A stretch of DNA of 64,000 nt from Chaunax sp. Z400 (lineage: Eukaryota > Chordata > Actinopteri > Lophiiformes > Chaunacidae), in contig CM075204.1 in assembly GCA_037577475.1 (NCBI GenBank), forward strand, positions 5,630,355 to 5,694,354. The letters run 5' to 3'. Below the pieces are notes generated by a model. That model did not search any database and was not told the DNA's origin. It worked only from the letters and a program-made list of their open reading frames with translations. A program made the position numbers and the translations under genes. Below are positions 60,666 to 64,000 of the stretch, piece by piece. The stretch's first letter is position 1. Every line of letters starts with the position of its first letter.

Positions 60666-61939
60666 CTGTGAAACAGGAGGCCTAAGCAAGAAGACAACAA
60701 TTATTACAGACATCATACGACAAACCAGTCAGTGGTGAAGACTGAGATAAACTCTCATTCACTGATTTACTACACAGACTGCACCATTAATCTCAGGCAA
60801 TAATGAAAGTAAGACATGTGGCACTATGACAAATACATCAGAGCTTTAAAATGTCTTCTAATAAACAACAAACATTTGGATATCAGATCAGTTCTTGGAC
60901 TGAACAATGCCAACAGTTCTGTTCTTGTGATGTGAAGAAATGAACAGGATAACATTTTAGAAATAAAGTCTGACTTCAGCAAAGACGTTTTGTTCTTTCT
61001 GGTGTTGATCAAACAGGCCTAAACTTCTGTGTGATGTCAGGATATTAGTTTAAGAGAACAAACAGTAACATCGCTGCAGCCAACAAAGCAGGCGTCTGGT
61101 TGGCTGCGCTGACGACACACTGTTCTTGTTCTAAGTCTGACTCTTATTTCATTAGAAACATGATGGAGATCTAAGGTACTGCAGTGAACTAGGACTACAA
61201 ATAAATATATAATATTTATCTAATATATAATGTTTAAAAAAAGGAAGAATTACTGAAATGTAAATGGAAAATTTAAAACAAAAAAAAATATTCTTTTCTC
61301 TTTTCTTTTCTTTTCTCTTTATGAGAAATCCACATGGCTTCTCTTTGTAAGGCTAAGTCAACCTTATTCCACCACAGATGCCACCGTTTGCCGTGTATCA
61401 TGCCTCCATGGATGACATCATCATGTTATACATTGCAGGCAGATTTATGAACAAGGAAACACTTGATTTTAGCCCACAACCAGCATATTATCATTGATAA
61501 TCAGACATTAAACAGACGTTGCAGTGAGTGGGGCTTAACTTATTTAAATAATTCTTGTAAATTTATGTATTTCTCTTCTCGCTTTGCATACAAAGGCCCT
61601 AAAACATCAAACTATAGGGTACAGATACTCTAAATATATTAAAACGGCTGGGATTATTACTCCTGTCAACAAGAGCTGCAGGAGATCATGTGATCAACCA
61701 TGTTTGTTTGATATATTTGAAACTTTCTAGAGATTTAGATGCGTTCTATCAAGATGCAAAACAGATCCTCTATTATGGAGAATCCTATTTATGCTAGGAG
61801 GACGTCTCCGGAGTAAAGGAATTAGGTGGTGTTACTTTGGTATGAGGCTGAGCCAAGTAAAGCGACACACCCCTGTGTTTTTAACTACTGGACAATCCTT
61901 CAAAGTGTAATGAATTCAAAGACACTGCAGTGGTTCACC

Positions 61940-62180
61940 TGTGGAGTTCTAGAACGCTCGTAACCACGACAACCACCGAGTTCTAGAACTCTGGCGAGTG
62001 TGGTTCCAGGTTCTAGAGCATCGATGGCTAGGATAACCCTGCTACCAGCTGAGTTCTAGAACACCTGCTGGTTTCTATGGTTACTGCTGGTTCTAATAAT
62101 AATATTCCTGTTTGCCATGGTAACCACTGAGTTCTAGGACATCAGTCCTCTGGTACGTTGTCATTAGGATAACCAATGAC
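61940..62180. repeat. Degenerate minisatellite built on GAGTTCTAGAAC
   Basis: Six copies of a unit of about 30-43 bp start with GTTCTAGAAC or close variants at 61,946, 61,980, 62,010, 62,053, 62,090 and 62,131. Between them is a conserved ATGGTTACCACT-like phrase. The palindrome TTC-TA-GAA equals the inverted dyad of a heat-shock element. Confidence 0.75.
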
Positions 62181-63819
62181 TGCATAGACATCCCTGGTCC
62201 ATGGTGACTATGGGAGAACAGTAGCCTTAGTGAGTGCTGACTAAGGTACTTGTATGGGTTAATAGGTAAGTAACAGACGTTACTTCTGAACTGACTTGGC
62301 TAGGATGTGTTTCTTCGTAGTTCAACGCTAAGGAGCGCATCCTGAATACAAAACAATGAGCAAAGACGCTAAAACCTGCTGTAAAACTGAGAGATTGCAC
62401 AGTTTATGTTGAGCTACGTGTCAACCCATGTTCATGAACCTCCTGCAGGTCGGACAGCTGCAAGCTTCAACCACAGAGCTCCATCTTCTTCTACATCTCT
62501 ATTTATAGTGACCAGGACAGGAAGCTGCACACAATAAACTTGGAGGCACCACACCCTCGACCACGGCCTGCTTAGAGTGGCCTGTGAACAATCCTCCCCT
62601 GCCTCCACAGCCAGAAAACAATGGCCCTACAGCCTCACATACACACAGCCCTGTGCCTTCTGACCTCCACCCACATCCACATACACCCATACATGTGTGT
62701 TGACATTCGAAACATTCTGTAATATTTCCTCTGAGGACCACAATCATGTTTGAACATATTGGAGGTTATTATTATTTTCCACACCAGTTTCACATTTTGT
62801 GTTTTCCTTAACTTTCATCAATGATAACGACACTAAAACATGTAGAAGCTCATAACTTTAAAAACAGACAATATTCATTGTGATCGATCACCTATTTATT
62901 TATCACATTTGGTCTTCAAACAAACAAACAAATAAATAAATGACTAAAGCTACTGATTTTAGTTTTTGGTAGATAGAAAATAAAAATCAAACCATTTTAT
63001 AAATGTCGTCACATTTTGAACTTCAGCTTACATTTTGTATTTTACAATAAAAATCAAATAACTTTTGTTTGTTTTCTGATACTGTTTCTCAGTATGACAT
63101 GTTTAGGTCATGTTTGATGCAGAGACATTCCCATTATTATAGAATGTGAGTGGATATTAGATTTGTACTGATATTATATATTTTTCTATATATTTTCCAA
63201 TGAAAACATCTGGTGGTCCATCTCTCAATACTTCCTGACTTCCCTTCTCTGGTTGTCAGCATTAAATCCTATTGGTTCCTGAAGATTGAATTTAAAAAGA
63301 GCAATAATTTCACTAAACATCTGGGGACTGTAGTTTTTCACAAATGTCACTCAAACAGGAGGAATGCATTTGTCTGGGACTATTTTCAGCAGTGGATTAA
63401 TCCACATTTGGTCCTCTCTTCAGAGTATTTTTCAAAATAAAGTACAGTTTGTGTTCATAGTGATGCTATCCACCACAACAATGAGGCTCATCAAGGTTTT
63501 AGTCATTTTCGGACAATAATGGAGCTCTGGGGCACAGACAAGATATTTGACTGGTTTTGGTCTTGGTGATTTATTAATTAAAAGTGTGGAATACCACTGG
63601 ACTACTAGGCCACGTCATGGAGACCTAAAACAAATTTAATGCATTATGACATAACTTTCTCCTCTTTATCAGTTTTAATAATCCCTGACAGGCTTAGAAT
63701 AAATTAACAAATGAAAATCCAGTCATGTTCTCTCCCATCCTGATAGAAAATCAGATTATGTTTCCTGTAGTCGACAAACTACCCACTGAAAACAAAGATG
63801 AAAAGATACTGATTAAAGC

Positions 63820-63898
63820 CCAGAGATGACATCAGCATCAGGGTGAGTAGATAATATATTTTCATTTTTGGGTGAACTGTTCCTTTAAGGCACCACAG
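63820..63898 (+). mobile_element. Right end of a MITE related to the 15.8-kb element
   Basis: The sequence GGGTGAGTAGATAATA, TTTTCATTTTTGGGTGAAC and TGTTCCTTTAA matches the right terminus of the element at 15,846-16,516 (GGTGAACTATTCTTTCAA). The left end is not identified. Confidence 0.5.
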
Positions 63899-64000
63899 GT
63901 TCATAAACTGTATCCTTGGATCAAACGTTCAGCATGTAAGTGAATGGATAATAAACATAAATCCCACTCAAACCGGCTGAAGCCAAACAATTTGTAATAT

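Larger units (their letters stand above)
60666..64000 (-). other. podxl: podxl first intron or upstream DNA
   Basis: No signal-peptide exon in a usable phase was found. The stretch is AT-rich with a TTTTC repeat (61,288-61,318), the minisatellite at 61,940-62,180, an A/T-rich block at 62.75-63.2 kb and a transposon terminus at 63.82-63.90 kb. In mammals intron 1 of PODXL is tens of kilobases long, so exon 1 probably lies past 64,000. Confidence 0.5.

Noticed and set aside
60226..60685. Open frames of about 140 codons on both strands over the podxl mucin exon
   Set aside because: Shadow frames. The minus-strand frame rich in Thr, Ser and Pro with correct splice phases is the real one.
62490..62510. 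TATA-like CTATAAATAG on the minus strand as a podxl promoter
   Set aside because: No ATG downstream opens a signal peptide. The nearest ATGs are followed by stops within a few codons, and one longer frame (near 62,330) has no hydrophobic leader or matching donor.

Overview
The window is nuclear DNA from a ray-finned fish, most likely a percomorph teleost. The evidence is long introns with GT-AG junctions, many dinucleotide microsatellites, repeat families typical of teleost genomes, and a muskelin protein that follows the vertebrate family almost residue for residue. No prokaryotic, organellar, CRISPR, tRNA or rRNA features were seen. All gene calls are from reading the sequence. No database search was possible.

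Layout. (1) 1-1,024: terminal exon (776-966) and poly(A) signal of an unrecognised plus-strand gene that enters from the left. (2) About 1,025-24,180: some 23 kb without a recognisable protein-coding gene. It holds microsatellites, nonautonomous DNA transposons, a LINE reverse-transcriptase scrap at 20.3-20.5 kb, and one CpG-rich island-like stretch at 18.57-19.42 kb. (3) 24,311-54,705: the complete muskelin gene (mkln1), 18 coding exons on the plus strand encoding 729 residues, with a 3' UTR of about 5.5 kb. Its introns carry a Tc1-like element, a hAT-like remnant, a fragment of a restriction-like-endonuclease LINE, a partly duplicated intron segment and several large microsatellites. (4) 54,785-60,665: the podocalyxin gene (podxl) on the minus strand, six exons covering most of the mucin domain, a cysteine-containing ectodomain, the membrane span and the PDZ-binding tail. 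The signal-peptide exon and promoter were not found and probably lie beyond 64,000. (5) 60,666-64,000: podxl intron 1 or upstream DNA, with an unusual minisatellite built on a heat-shock-element-like palindrome.

MKLN1 and PODXL are also neighbours in the human genome (7q32), so this is an old syntenic pair. The two genes do not share a pathway. Muskelin is a substrate-binding part of the CTLH ubiquitin ligase; podocalyxin is an anti-adhesive sialomucin of podocytes, vessels and apical membranes. They meet tail to tail, with poly(A) signals only about 120 bp apart. The most interesting points are that convergent junction, an in-frame 81-bp optional intron in podxl, a (TC)n microsatellite serving as the exon 3 polypyrimidine tract of mkln1, a transposon 26 bp after a muskelin splice donor, the heat-shock-element-like minisatellite, and the CpG-rich stretch upstream of mkln1. 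I did not find a novel defence-type or enzymatic system.
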